64,000 nt of DNA from Paraktedonobacter carboxidivorans (GTDB lineage Bacteria; Chloroflexota; Ktedonobacteria; Ktedonobacterales; Ktedonobacteraceae), in assembly GCA_041156125.1 (NCBI GenBank), contig JBEVTI010000003.1, positions 1-64,000 of the forward strand, given 5' to 3'. The notes beneath the pieces were generated by a model. That model saw only the letters and a list, made by a program, of their open reading frames with translations. It was not told the origin of the DNA and searched no databases. Of this stretch, positions 18,013 through 27,392 are shown piece by piece (the stretch's first letter is position 1; the number at the start of each line of letters is the position of its first letter). A program made the position numbers and the translations under genes.

Positions 18013-19173
18013 ATGAGGATTGTGATCGCGCCTCAGGCGTTAAAGGGCAGCTTGAGTGCGGCTGAAACTGGCCAGGCTATAGCTCAAGGTGTACGTGAAG
18101 TCTATCCAGACGCAGAGTTGAGGGTGGTCCCGGTGGCCGATGGTGGCGAAGGGACGACGCGGGCGCTGGTCGATGCGACAGGCGGCAGGCTGGTTGAGCG
18201 CATGGTAAGCGGGCCGCTGGGAGAGCAGGTACAGGCTTTTCTGGGACTGCTGGGCGATGGCCAGACGGCGGTTATCGAGATGGCTGCCAGTTCTGGCCTG
18301 CCTCTGCTCGCTCCCGAACAGCGCGCTCCACGAGTCGCGACCACGCGCGGCGTAGGCGAGTTGATTGGCGTGGCCCTTGATGCAGGTTGTACGCGTTTGA
18401 TCATTGGTATTGGCGGTAGCGCGACCAACGATGGTGGGGCTGGAATGGCCCAGGCGTTGGGTGCGCAACTCCTGGACACGCAGGGTAACGAGTTGTCTGC
18501 TGGTGGCGCGGCCCTGGCACAACTGGCCCGTATAAAGACAGATCTGCTGGACTCGCGCCTGGCCGCGTGCATTTGCGAAGTAGCCTGCGATGTCAACAAT
18601 CCGCTGTGTGGTCCGACCGGCGCCTCCGCGGTGTATGGTCCGCAGAAAGGCGCGACAGCGGAAATGGTGGAGGAACTGGATGCGGCTCTGGCTCAGTATG
18701 CGCGCATTATCGAGCGTGACCTTGGCAGGGCTGTGCGCGATGTGCCAGGCGCGGGCGCGGCTGGTGGCCTGGGAGCGGGCCTGCTGGCTTTTCTCAACGC
18801 CTCGTTACGTCCCGGCGCGCAAATCGTCCTGGAGGCTGTGCGCCTGGAGGAGCATCTGCAGCAAGCCGACCTGGTGATTACCGCCGAAGGACGCCTGGAT
18901 AGTCAGACTGCCTATGGTAAGAGCGTGGGAGCGGTGGCCGCGCTGGCGAAAAAATATCACCTGCCGGTCCTGGCCATCGCTGGCGGTCTGGGCGACAACT
19001 ACCAGGAAGTCTATCAACTCGGCATAGACGGACTCGCGGTCCTGCCCTCCGGCCCTATGACCCTCAACGAGTCCATGCGCGCTGCCACACGCCTGACCAG
19101 CGAAGCCACGGAACGGGCCCTCAGAATCTATCGTCTGGGCAACCAGGGCAGGAACAGGCCGATAGAGCATTAA
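18013..19173 (+). CDS. glxK: glycerate kinase (GlxK/GarK family)
   Basis: A 386-residue glycerate 2-kinase of the GckA-unrelated GarK/GlxK family, which phosphorylates D-glycerate to 2-phosphoglycerate. The N-terminus MRIVIAPQALKGSLSAAE and the following VADGGEGT are family signatures; GIGGSATNDGGAGMAQALGA (about 133-152) is the glycine-rich active-site region; AEGRLDSQT lies near 295. Length fits the family (about 380). The ATG at 18013 follows AGGTGG at 6 bases; the upstream GTG at 17983 is less likely. Single gene with its own extended -10 promoter. Confidence 0.9.
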   Translation: MRIVIAPQALKGSLSAAETGQAIAQGVREVYPDAELRVVPVADGGEGTTRALVDATGGRLVERMVSGPLGEQVQAFLGLLGDGQTAVIEMAASSGLPLLAPEQRAPRVATTRGVGELIGVALDAGCTRLIIGIGGSATNDGGAGMAQALGAQLLDTQGNELSAGGAALAQLARIKTDLLDSRLAACICEVACDVNNPLCGPTGASAVYGPQKGATAEMVEELDAALAQYARIIERDLGRAVRDVPGAGAAGGLGAGLLAFLNASLRPGAQIVLEAVRLEEHLQQADLVITAEGRLDSQTAYGKSVGAVAALAKKYHLPVLAIAGGLGDNYQEVYQLGIDGLAVLPSGPMTLNESMRAATRLTSEATERALRIYRLGNQGRNRPIEH

Positions 19174-19520
19174 TCCGCCACCAGGATATATACATAAAAA
19201 CAAATTTAGCAAGCCAGTAAATCTGGCGCAACTCTTCAGATCCCTGCTGCGTACTGTATAGTACAGGAAGAGAAATTTGCCTCAACCAATAACCGGAATA
19301 AGTTCTGACCAAAAGAAGTTGTTAGTAGTAGAGAGGAAGCTTACTAGAGAGGCAGAATACTATCTGGAGAATTGCTTTTGAGATAGAGTAGCGAGCATTT
19401 TCCAAAAGGATTTATAAGCGAATGCCCTGGTGCGTCTCTCTAATAAATGGGGAGATCAGGTAGATATTGCGGTTGTCATCATTGTTAGTGCGTTCCTTTA
19501 TGAACGAAGGAGCAGAAGAT
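19174..19520. other. intergenic gap, no feature recognised
   Basis: About 350 bases without a convincing open frame. A small dyad GTACTGTATAGTAC lies at 19249-19262. Nothing else is supported. Confidence 0.35.
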
Positions 19521-19718
19521 ATGCCCGAGAACATGTATGTCACCGAAAGCGCAGCCTTCAACCATCTTTGTGAAGAGGGCTTCACAGAGGACGAAGCGAC
19601 AAAGCTCATTACTTTGAAAGAACAACTGGTGGAGCGTAAGAGTCGCGAAATGTTGGCAGAGCAACATCGTCTGGATTTTATCCGCTGGCTCGTTGAACAC
19701 GATCGAATTAGCGATTAG
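19521..19718 (+). CDS. small hypothetical protein (65 aa)
   Basis: A soluble, charged, helical 65-residue protein of no recognised family. The segment FNHLCEEGFTEDEATKLITL is amphipathic. The ATG at 19521 has GAAGGAG 9 bases upstream, better than the earlier in-frame ATG at 19500. A hairpin with a U run follows at 19774-19805, which fits a short stand-alone transcript. Function unknown. Confidence 0.6.
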   Translation: MPENMYVTESAAFNHLCEEGFTEDEATKLITLKEQLVERKSREMLAEQHRLDFIRWLVEHDRISD

Positions 19719-19773
19719 TAACAATTAAGGTGCCCGGACAGAGGGTCGAAGGGCGTCTGACAATAGAGATGGA

Positions 19774-19805
19774 GCCGCGTGCCGTGGAGGCCTGCGGCTT
19801 TTTAT
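19774..19805 (+). terminator. intrinsic terminator of the small gene
   Basis: GCCGC...GCGGC stem followed by TTTTTATCTCTT on the plus strand, 55 bases after the stop of the 65-residue protein. Confidence 0.6.
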
Positions 19806-19826
19806 CTCTTGCGGGCAGTTTTTTTT

Positions 19827-19925
19827 GCAGATCCCTTTAGGGATCTGCTTTCCTCCGACAAAGCGAGCGAAACGGGCAGTTCTGCGCGGTGCCGCGCAGA
19901 ACTGCCCGTTTCGCTCGCTTTGTCG
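19827..19925. repeat. two perfect palindromes, one with 34-bp arms
   Basis: A 22-base palindrome GCAGATCCC-TTTA-GGGATCTGC (19827-19848) is followed by a very long perfect hairpin (19856-19925: 34-base arms, 2-base loop). It lies in a 467-base gap that has no gene. Such a hairpin is far longer than needed for termination. Confidence 0.7.
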
Positions 19926-20185
19926 TTTCTGAGGGTGAGGGGGCTGGGGAAGAGAGGAAATCTGCCCGTGAAAAGTGGACAGGCGTGGAATTTTCAGAAT
20001 TGCTCCAAAGATAGAGATAAACAGAGGGATTTATACGCTCGTATATGATAAGATTTGACAAAGTCGCCCTGGGGCAAAAGTGGGATCATACGGACGAAAT
20101 TGCTTACCCAGACGTTATTATAGCAGAGTAAATAGACTGTTCACAGCCTGAAAACATACAGCGAGAGAGCAGGAGGGTAAGGGGA

Positions 20186-22777
20186 ATGAATAAAGCTGAC
20201 AATAATTCCTATAAAACGCATTTGCTTGTCCAGGCCCGCCTGCGGCGGGGATGGACACGCGCGGATCTGGCGCAGGAAATGGGCGTGGCCAAGAAAACGA
20301 TTCTGCGCTGGGAAAACGGCACTACGCTTCCCCTTCCTCTGCTACGTATCAAGCTGGGAGAACTGCTCCAGATTGACCCCGCGGAGATCTGGTCAGTGAC
20401 GACCGCTGTGAAAGAGGGAGTTGGGAGCGGTCAAGCATTGCCCTTAACCAGCTCTGCGCCTGCTGTCGCGACACTGGTCGATCCCTCGCTCCCTCTCTTA
20501 CCTATGCATTTTCTGATTGGCCGCGATCAAGAAATGAAGCACCTGCAACAGCGACTCTGCCTGGGCGGTAGCGCTGCTTTGACCGCCTTGAATGGTCTGC
20601 CTGGCGTGGGCAAGACCGCGCTGGCGATCACTCTGGCGCATGATCCCATTATTCGTACGCACTTCAAGGATGGCATTCTCTGGGCCGGACTTGGCCTGGA
20701 GCCAAATATTCAGAGCCATCTGAGTCGCTGGGGTTCGCTACTGGGTATCTCGGCAAGTGAAATGAGTTCGCTTAGCGATGTCGAATCCTGGGCCGTGGCC
20801 CTCCATCGCACCATCGGCACCCGCACCATGCTTCTGGTTATCGACGATGTCTGGGTACTAGAAAATGCCCTGACCCTCAAGGTTGGCGGACCTGCCTGCT
20901 CCCACCTTGTCACCACGCGCTTTCCCTCCATCGCCGCGCAAATCGCGACTAACGGAGCCACGGCCATTAAAGAATTGGATAGCGAAGAGAGCCTGGGGCT
21001 TTTACATCTGCTGGCACCCCAGGTCGTCGAACAGGAAACTCAGCGGGCGCGTGAACTGGTCGAAGCGGTAGGTGGCCTGCCTCTGGCGCTTACTTTAATT
21101 GGCAACTATCTGCGTGGCCAGGCTTATACCAGCACGGCCCGTCATATAGCCGCGGCCCTGCAACGTTTGCGCGATGCCAACGAGCGCCTTAACGTCAGCG
21201 AACTGCAAGCACCCATCGAGCGCCATCCCAGTTTACCAGGCGACACTCCTATCTCTCTGCAAACCGTAATTGCCGTGACCGATCAACAACTCGCGCCGCC
21301 AGCCAGCCAGGCCCTGTACGCCCTCTCTGTTTTTCCACCGCGCCCCAATACTTTCTCCGAAGAGGCGGCTCTGGCCGTCACCGCCAGCACAATCTCCGTC
21401 CTCGACCAGCTTACCGATACCGGCTTGCTAGAGATCAGTGGCTCCGACCGTTATAGCCTGCACCAGACCATCGCCGACTACGCGCGCCTGCGCCTGACCG
21501 ATGATAGCGCCTATCAGCGCCTTAATGCCTATATCAGCGCCTTTGTCGAAAAACAGCCCAAAGATTATGCCATCCTTGAGATCGAAAGCGGCAACATCCT
21601 TGCCGCTCTTGATATTGCCCACGAACAGGCAAATGTTATCGAGCTCATCCGCACAGCGGCGACCTTCGCTCCTTTCCTGCTCTCACGCGGCCTCTATCAG
21701 ACCGCTGGTACTCATCTCCAGCGCGCCTATCAGGCCGCTATGGCCCTGAACGACGAGCATGGCCTGGCCAGCATCCTGCTCTATTTAGGCGATATGGCCT
21801 GGAAGCCCGGTGACTACGAGCAGGCTGAGAAGTATTTGCGCGAGGGCCTGGTTTATGCTCGCAAGGTTGACGACCGCGAACTTATTTGCGCCCTCCTGGC
21901 CAGTCTCGGCTCGATTATCTGGAAAAGCGGAGATTATAAACAGGCTGAAGCCTATTTGCAGGAGGGTCTGACCCTGGCACGCGAACTTGGAGATCTTGAA
22001 CAAACTTGTGAACAACTGGATATCCTTGGCTCAATCGAAATCAGGCGTGGCAACTACTCCCAGGCGCAGGTGTACCTTGAAGAAGCCCTCAAGCTTGGTC
22101 GGCAAATTAAAGCAGATGAGCTTGTTTGCACTATCCTCTTGAATTTCGGCGTCATGGAGAGCGAGCAAGGCAAGTATGCTCAATCGATGATCTATTTGCA
22201 CGAAAGCCTGCAAATCGCTCGTCAGCTTAATCATCAAGAATGGATCAGCGGCTCGCTGAACAATCTGGGCGATGCTGCCAGTGAGCAGGGCGATTATGAG
22301 CAGGCCACGCTCTATTTTCAAGAGGGTCTGCAAATCGCCCGGCAAATTGGCCATCAAGAGTGGATCAGTTTCTTGCTGCTCAACCTGGGCTCGATTGCGC
22401 GCCGGCAGCAGAACTTTCGCGAAGCCGAACCCTATTTGCAAGAGAGCCTGACCATGGCTTACGGTATTGGCATTCCCCAAATTATCTGCCATGTGCTCAA
22501 CGAACTTGGCGACCTGCACCTTGATCAGCAGAACATAGAGCAGGCCGAACAGGATTTCCGCACCATGCTCACCACGGCCCCCGAAGGTGGTCAGGATCTG
22601 CTCGCCTGCGCCCAGTACGGCTTGGCGCGCACCCTTCTCGCGCAGGGACGCGAAGTAGAAGCCTTGCGCCTGGGAGCCACCAGCGCCGCCGTCCTCGAAA
22701 CCATTGGCCATCGCAGAGGCCGCGAAGTACGCGCATGGCACAGCGCCCTCGTCGCGCGCACCCAGAGTAATCTATAG
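20186..22777 (+). CDS. XRE-type HTH / NB-ARC NTPase / TPR regulator
   Basis: An 863-residue STAND-class protein. Residues 12-70 form an XRE-type helix-turn-helix (TRADLAQEMGVAKKTILRWE). The NB-ARC module has Walker A GLPGVGKTALA (about 137) and Walker B LLVIDDVW (about 216), with a GLPLAL motif near 300. About eight tetratricopeptide repeats follow (about 512-810; units such as YEQAEKYLREGLVYARKV). This is the architecture of DNA-binding STAND regulators in Chloroflexota and actinobacteria: the TPR surface senses a ligand or protein and the NTPase controls oligomerisation. The ATG has AGGAGG 9 bases upstream. Target genes are unknown; the next gene, a protein kinase, is 324 bases away on the same strand. 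Confidence 0.85.
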   Translation: MNKADNNSYKTHLLVQARLRRGWTRADLAQEMGVAKKTILRWENGTTLPLPLLRIKLGELLQIDPAEIWSVTTAVKEGVGSGQALPLTSSAPAVATLVDPSLPLLPMHFLIGRDQEMKHLQQRLCLGGSAALTALNGLPGVGKTALAITLAHDPIIRTHFKDGILWAGLGLEPNIQSHLSRWGSLLGISASEMSSLSDVESWAVALHRTIGTRTMLLVIDDVWVLENALTLKVGGPACSHLVTTRFPSIAAQIATNGATAIKELDSEESLGLLHLLAPQVVEQETQRARELVEAVGGLPLALTLIGNYLRGQAYTSTARHIAAALQRLRDANERLNVSELQAPIERHPSLPGDTPISLQTVIAVTDQQLAPPASQALYALSVFPPRPNTFSEEAALAVTASTISVLDQLTDTGLLEISGSDRYSLHQTIADYARLRLTDDSAYQRLNAYISAFVEKQPKDYAILEIESGNILAALDIAHEQANVIELIRTAATFAPFLLSRGLYQTAGTHLQRAYQAAMALNDEHGLASILLYLGDMAWKPGDYEQAEKYLREGLVYARKVDDRELICALLASLGSIIWKSGDYKQAEAYLQEGLTLARELGDLEQTCEQLDILGSIEIRRGNYSQAQVYLEEALKLGRQIKADELVCTILLNFGVMESEQGKYAQSMIYLHESLQIARQLNHQEWISGSLNNLGDAASEQGDYEQATLYFQEGLQIARQIGHQEWISFLLLNLGSIARRQQNFREAEPYLQESLTMAYGIGIPQIICHVLNELGDLHLDQQNIEQAEQDFRTMLTTAPEGGQDLLACAQYGLARTLLAQGREVEALRLGATSAAVLETIGHRRGREVRAWHSALVARTQSNL

Positions 22778-23101
22778 GCCATGAATTATTTCCTGACTTT
22801 GGAACCGCCACTTGTTGTCTTTTCTACGATTTCACCGCGTAGCAGTCCATTCCCACTTTTACTCACAAGAAAACCTTTGCGAGGAGCCGCGAGGGGCCGC
22901 TGGCCGCTTTGCAAAAATCAGGGTTTCTCACAAGTCTTTTCCACACTCCCTGAACCCTCCAATGGAAACGTTTACAAGAGCGCAAGACGACTTTGGAGAA
23001 ACCCTATTGCAAAAATCAGGTTTTATTGCATGGCCCTTGAGGCATATAATATACTCTATAGAAGACTGCATAGAGCAAAATATCTTATATAAGGCAAATA
23101 T
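22778..23101. other. intergenic gap with repeat fragments and the kinase promoter
   Basis: Two copies of TTGCAAAAATCAGG occur about 100 bases apart (22911 and 23009), fragments of the dispersed repeat family seen elsewhere in the window. Near 23034-23060 TTGCAT is followed after 18 bases by TATACT, a candidate promoter for the kinase gene. No coding sequence is supported. Confidence 0.45.
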
Positions 23102-25045
23102 ATGGTTGATCGCGCTGGCCAGCAGCTTGGCAATTATCGCTTGATACGCTTGCTTGGGCAGGGGGGATTTGCTCATGTGTATCTCGCTGAGCACGTTTTT
23201 CTCCGCACCCAGACTGCTGTAAAAATCCTGGATACAAGTCTGAGTGGCCAGGATCTGCAGGGATTTCTTAAAGAGGCTCAACTAATCGCAAGCCTGGTCC
23301 ATCCTCATATCATTCGCGTCCTGGATTTTGGTCTCGATCAGGCGCTGCCGTTTATGGTCATGGAATATGCTCCTCAGGGGACGTTGCACGACAGGCATCC
23401 TCATGGGAAAATAGTGCCTCTCGCGACTCTGTTACCCTATGTTCAGCAACTCGCTTTAGCATTAGAGTATGCCCATCAAAAAAATATTGTGCATCGCGAT
23501 ATCAAGCCGGAAAACATGTTGATCAGTGCCAGCGGGACCATTGTGTTGAGCGATTTTGGCATTGCCGTAGGTGCGTATAAAACAGGCTCGCTTACTCAGC
23601 AGGATCTGATTGGAACCTTTGCCTATATGGCCCCTGAACATATCAGGCGTCACGCCCGCCCTGCCAGTGACCAGTATTCTCTGGCGGCAGTAGCCTATGA
23701 ATGGCTATGTGGTAGGCATCCTTTTGAAGGAGCAAGCAATCAACTTGTCGCGCATTTGCAGGACGTTCCTCCCTCTTTGCGTTTATTCGTCCCCTCGCTG
23801 CCTCTAGTTGTAGAGCAAGTGATCTTACGCGCGCTAGAAAAAGATCCGCACAAGCGCTATTCTTCTGTGCAAGAGTTCGCGCATGCCCTGGCACAAGCAT
23901 CCCTGAGCGCGGCGTACGCGCCGGGCGAGCATTGTCCTCGCTGCGGCTACTTTAATCGGCCAGGCGCGCTCTTCTGTAGTAAAGATGGGCAATCCCTCAC
24001 ACCTTCTATCTCACCCAGGCCTGTGCCTACCGTTCTGGCGAGGCCGGCTCCTCCAGCCATTCCCAATCCCATCCCTACCGTTCTGGCGCGGCCAGGTCCG
24101 ACCGTCTATGTACCGGGTGTCGCCGCGCCAGCGCCTGCTCTTGGCGCGCTCATCGCTGTCTATCGTGGGCACACAAAGCCTATCAGGAGCATTGCCTGGT
24201 CGCCGGATGAAACATATATTGCTACCGCCAGCGAGGATCAGAGCGTGCATGTCTGGGAAACGCTAAACGGGCGCCATGTCAGCGCCTACAGCGAGCCGAC
24301 AGACGAGATGCTCTCCATCGATTGGTCGCCCGATGGTACACAGATCGCCGCGGGAAGCAGAGAAGGTTTTGTACGCATATGGAACCCTCTCAATGGCCAG
24401 TTGCTGCGGCGCTCCTCCAAACAGTTAGCGGGATTACGCGTAGTCAGCTATGCCCCGGATGGCCAAAAGATCGCGACGACCAGAGAGGACGGCCTCGTTC
24501 TATGGGAAGCCAGCGGTAAGCGCGGCCTCTGGCAGCCACAGCAGCACCTTAAATACGCTGAAGCCCCGCTTCCAGGTAGAGCATTAGCCTGGTCTCCCGA
24601 TGGTCGCTGGCTCCTGACGGGAGCCGGGCGCAAGGTTCATATCTGGGACGCGCGTACTGGCCTCCCGTTAAATGAATATCGTGGTCACGCGAAAAGTGTC
24701 GCAGACGCCCGCTTTTCTCCCAACGGACTCTATATCGCCTCCTGTGGAGATAAAGCTGTACAGGTGAGAAAAGCGCAGGATCAAATCCATATCCTGACAT
24801 ATACCCGGCATCAGGCACTAACTACTACGGTAACATGGTCTCCTGATAGCAAGTATCTTGCCTCTACTGGCGGCCAGGCTATCCACATCTGGGAGGCCAG
24901 CACCGGCAAGCAGATAACCGTGTATCCAACAAGCAACGGCTCCTGGCTCCACGTTACAGAACGCGCGGCCTGGTCGCCAAAGGGGCGTTATATCGCTTTC
25001 ACTAGCGAGAATAACGCCGTGCATATCTGGCAACTTTCTCATTAG
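23102..25045 (+). CDS. Ser/Thr protein kinase with zinc ribbon and WD40 propeller
   Basis: A 647-residue protein with a eukaryotic-type kinase domain (about 11-268): glycine loop GQGGFAHVYLAE, the catalytic Lys in AVKIL, HRDIKPEN (about 131) and DFG in LSDFGIAVG. A CxxC...C zinc ribbon (about 278-296; CPRCGYFNRPGALFC) follows, then a Pro-rich linker and seven WD40 repeats (about 353-647; motifs such as IRSIAWSPDETYIATASED). No membrane segment is seen, so it acts in the cytoplasm. Such kinases phosphorylate regulators or cell-envelope proteins; the propeller is a likely docking or sensing module. The start ATG has only a weak AAGG site. It follows the NB-ARC regulator, but linkage is not shown. 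Confidence 0.85.
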   Translation: MVDRAGQQLGNYRLIRLLGQGGFAHVYLAEHVFLRTQTAVKILDTSLSGQDLQGFLKEAQLIASLVHPHIIRVLDFGLDQALPFMVMEYAPQGTLHDRHPHGKIVPLATLLPYVQQLALALEYAHQKNIVHRDIKPENMLISASGTIVLSDFGIAVGAYKTGSLTQQDLIGTFAYMAPEHIRRHARPASDQYSLAAVAYEWLCGRHPFEGASNQLVAHLQDVPPSLRLFVPSLPLVVEQVILRALEKDPHKRYSSVQEFAHALAQASLSAAYAPGEHCPRCGYFNRPGALFCSKDGQSLTPSISPRPVPTVLARPAPPAIPNPIPTVLARPGPTVYVPGVAAPAPALGALIAVYRGHTKPIRSIAWSPDETYIATASEDQSVHVWETLNGRHVSAYSEPTDEMLSIDWSPDGTQIAAGSREGFVRIWNPLNGQLLRRSSKQLAGLRVVSYAPDGQKIATTREDGLVLWEASGKRGLWQPQQHLKYAEAPLPGRALAWSPDGRWLLTGAGRKVHIWDARTGLPLNEYRGHAKSVADARFSPNGLYIASCGDKAVQVRKAQDQIHILTYTRHQALTTTVTWSPDSKYLASTGGQAIHIWEASTGKQITVYPTSNGSWLHVTERAAWSPKGRYIAFTSENNAVHIWQLSH

Positions 25046-25229
25046 CACTATGGTATTCTGACATTTTTTATGCTACACTTTTTGTGTGGACCACCTGCAC
25101 GTTCACGAGCTGCGCTCTACAGTTGCTTTTGATCAAAGTACCAGAGGCCAGCAGCCACTGAACGACGAGGTTGCGCTCCGCACCTTATGCGTACAGTTTT
25201 GTACGCATTCCCAATTTTCCCTGCAAAAT

Positions 25230-25274
25230 AAAGCAGGTCTGAAACGTCACAGCGCTACGTTCCAGACCTGCTTT
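25230..25274 (-). terminator. hairpin downstream of the expansin gene
   Basis: 18-base arms with one mismatch (AAAGCAGGTCTGRAACGT and complement), 30 bases past the expansin stop codon. It lies in a 258-base gap with no gene. On the minus strand it is followed by TATTTT, a short U-rich tract. Confidence 0.6.
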
Positions 25275-25303
25275 CCTATCTGGGGGTAAGGTGCCCGCCC
25301 GGC

Positions 25304-26731
25304 TTAGCTGGTGGTATACGTTGTTTGCAGGTATTCAGCAGAGCACGAGGAGCCGCAACTTGTCGGATAAGTGAAGTTGTAGATCCTTCCATTGTTGATC
25401 AATTGGTTCGCGGAGTCATAGACGCGAATCTGGTAGCTATTCCCGGCAGTCACGGTGGGCAGGATCACAAAGTCGTCTCCCATGTCGCTGTCCATGGGCG
25501 CGTTAACCCAGGCACCGTTCTGAAAGTATTGCATGCCATGAATGCCATTGGCCAGGTGGGTGATTGAGATGGCCGACCAGTAAGGATTGGCACCCTGTAA
25601 GAAGCCGAGCTGAATATCGCCGGTATAGGCTGGCGCGGAGATGAACTGCCAGTTGATCTGCCGGTTGTTCCAGGCATTGGGGTACATATTGCCAACCGGC
25701 TGGCCGTTCAGCATAAACTGATTTAACGAATTCTGCGCGAGGTCCAGGTGATTGGGATCATCCCGACACCAGGCATTGCCATCCTGGCAGCTATCTGCCA
25801 CGACCATATTGAGGGTCGCGCCATTATATTTGTCAGCTATCCAGCTCCCATTGCGGCAGAAGGCCTGATGCGGCGCGCCATCGTTAATGCCAGTGCAGTA
25901 GTTGCCAATCGTGACCTGAACCCAGCGTCCGCAGTTAAGGCCATTGCTAAACATGCCTATCTTGCTAGCGAATTGAGACGCGATCGGACGCGAGAGCATG
26001 GTACTGTAATCGCCAGGATCATTCTGGACATTAAGCGCGACAAAGTACTGCGAGTCCAGGTTAGCTTGCGGCACGCCACACCCACCATAGGAATTGCCCC
26101 CGATACCAGAAAACCAGGTCGCATTGCCTGTATGGGTACCCGTCAGGGTCAAAGGCGTCGGCGTGACTACCGGGGTAAATGGACCGGTAGGAGTAGGCGT
26201 CATACCGACTGTCGGTGTTGTGCCGGGTGTCGGCGTGGTACCAGGGGTAGGCGTCGTGCCGGCTGTTGGTGTTGTACCAGCCGTGGGGGTTGTGCTGCTT
26301 GCGCCGTTACAGGCATTGCCATTGACTGTAAAGCTGGTGGGTACAGGATTGCTGGTCGTCCAGGCACCATTGAAGCCTGGAATAGCGGTTCCATTCACCG
26401 CGACGCTGCCATTATAACTCGCGTTAGTAATCGTCACATTCTGGCCAGACTCAGCAAATGTGCCGTTCCAGCCTTGCGTGACGGCCTGGCCACTGGCCTG
26501 GAAAGCGAAGGCTAGCTTCCAGCTTGTCCATGCCGCAGGACTTGTATTCTGGATGACGATATTCGCGCCGAAGCCGCCAGACCACTGATTCGTTAGCGTA
26601 TATGTTACCTGGCAGTAGGAGGAAGCGGCATAGGTAGCGTTGAGCCCACCAAAAAAGCCGCCGACAAGGCAGCAGACTAGTAATAGTACGAGGCTGAGGG
26701 TGAAGAGACGAAAGCGTCTTTGGCTTTCCAT
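25304..26731 (-). CDS. secreted expansin-like protein with CBM2 cellulose-binding module
   Basis: A 475-residue secreted protein. Order: signal peptide (about 1-36, with LSLVLLLVCCLVGGFFGG), CBM2 carbohydrate-binding module (about 37-145, typical of cellulases), a Thr/Pro/Gly linker of repeated TPTPGT units (about 146-195), and an expansin (about 200-475) with a double-psi barrel (NATWFSGIGG, YGGCGVP, VADSCQDG and the HLDL acidic/His motif) and a C-terminal beta-sandwich. Bacterial expansins loosen plant cell walls without hydrolysis; the CBM2 would target it to cellulose. The ATG at 26731 follows AAGGAG, better than the open frame to 26788. An inverted repeat (CAACGATCG) lies 42 bases upstream, a possible operator. 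Confidence 0.85.
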   Translation of the reverse strand: MESQRRFRLFTLSLVLLLVCCLVGGFFGGLNATYAASSYCQVTYTLTNQWSGGFGANIVIQNTSPAAWTSWKLAFAFQASGQAVTQGWNGTFAESGQNVTITNASYNGSVAVNGTAIPGFNGAWTTSNPVPTSFTVNGNACNGASSTTPTAGTTPTAGTTPTPGTTPTPGTTPTVGMTPTPTGPFTPVVTPTPLTLTGTHTGNATWFSGIGGNSYGGCGVPQANLDSQYFVALNVQNDPGDYSTMLSRPIASQFASKIGMFSNGLNCGRWVQVTIGNYCTGINDGAPHQAFCRNGSWIADKYNGATLNMVVADSCQDGNAWCRDDPNHLDLAQNSLNQFMLNGQPVGNMYPNAWNNRQINWQFISAPAYTGDIQLGFLQGANPYWSAISITHLANGIHGMQYFQNGAWVNAPMDSDMGDDFVILPTVTAGNSYQIRVYDSANQLINNGRIYNFTYPTSCGSSCSAEYLQTTYTTS

Positions 26732-26772
26732 TGGCTTCTCCTTAGGCAACTGAGGTATCCACGCCCCCTTTC

Positions 26773-26799
26773 CAACGATCGAATCCATTGCGATCGTTG
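26773..26799 (-). promoter_or_regulatory. candidate operator upstream of the expansin gene
   Basis: Perfect inverted repeat CAACGATCG-N9-CGATCGTTG, 42 bases before the expansin start. Its size and position fit a repressor or activator site. No regulator is identified. The surrounding 26732-27041 gap holds nothing else recognised besides the terminator of the next gene. Confidence 0.4.
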
Positions 26800-27030
26800 A
26801 AAAAGAGACATGTTCCGCCGGAGAGAGAGAAAACGTCCATTTCTTCTCTCTTGGACCAAGTATAGAAGATAATAGAGAGTAAGACCAGAATAGGTAGCAG
26901 TCACTTGGTAGTCACTTAGATGCCAAAAAGTGCTGAGAGTTCGCGAGTGATAGGCAAGCGTCTGGAGGTATGGCTGGTTTGAGGCATAATTTCTAGAGGA
27001 GCAGGCCAGGAGGTATCCATAATCCTAATA

Positions 27031-27063
27031 AAAAACGACTGTTAGCCATTTTCGTGAATAACA
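27031..27063 (-). terminator. intrinsic terminator overlapping the end of the GGQ-protein gene
   Basis: 9-base arms (CGACTGTTA and complement) followed on the minus strand by TTTTTTATT. The stem begins within the last codons of the gene (stop at 27042), a compact arrangement. Confidence 0.75.
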
Positions 27064-27392
27064 GTCGCTCTGCGTTGTTTATTTAGAGCTGTGTGACGCT
27101 TGCCCTCCAGGCGACGTTCGCGGCTACCAGTGCTCGGACGCGTGGCGACACGCGGAATCTGGCGGCGTTGAGCTTCCACCAGACGTTCTGCCATGCGCTC
27201 AAAAGCCATTTCGCGATTCGCGTATTGTGACCGTCGCTCGGTGGCTGTGACCGTGATGCCACTTGCCTGATGAACCAGGCGTACCCCGCTTTCAACCTTA
27301 TTGCGGTGCTGGCCGCCGGGTCCGCTGGCAATAAAAAAATCGATTGTACAAGCGCGCTCCAGCGAAGCGCGATCGCTTGGATACACTTCCAT
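27042..27392 (-). CDS. release-factor-like peptidyl-tRNA hydrolase (GGQ domain, ArfB/YaeJ-type)
   Basis: A 116-residue protein with a class I release factor catalytic domain: the GGQ motif in GPGGQHRNKVESGVRL (about residue 27), flanked by conserved residues. It lacks the codon-recognition domains of RF1/RF2, as in ArfB/YaeJ and similar ribosome-rescue factors, which hydrolyse peptidyl-tRNA on stalled ribosomes and use a basic C-terminal tail to enter the empty mRNA channel. The C-terminal 40 residues here are very Arg/Lys rich. The ATG follows AGGAGGG. It is somewhat short for ArfB (about 140), so the exact subgroup is uncertain. Confidence 0.75.
   Translation of the reverse strand: MEVYPSDRASLERACTIDFFIASGPGGQHRNKVESGVRLVHQASGITVTATERRSQYANREMAFERMAERLVEAQRRQIPRVATRPSTGSRERRLEGKRHTALNKQRRATVIHENG

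Noticed and set aside
25748..26515. A 255-residue plus-strand open frame opposite the expansin gene
   Set aside because: Antisense shadow of a clear CBM2-expansin; composition is Arg/Cys rich and nothing is recognised.
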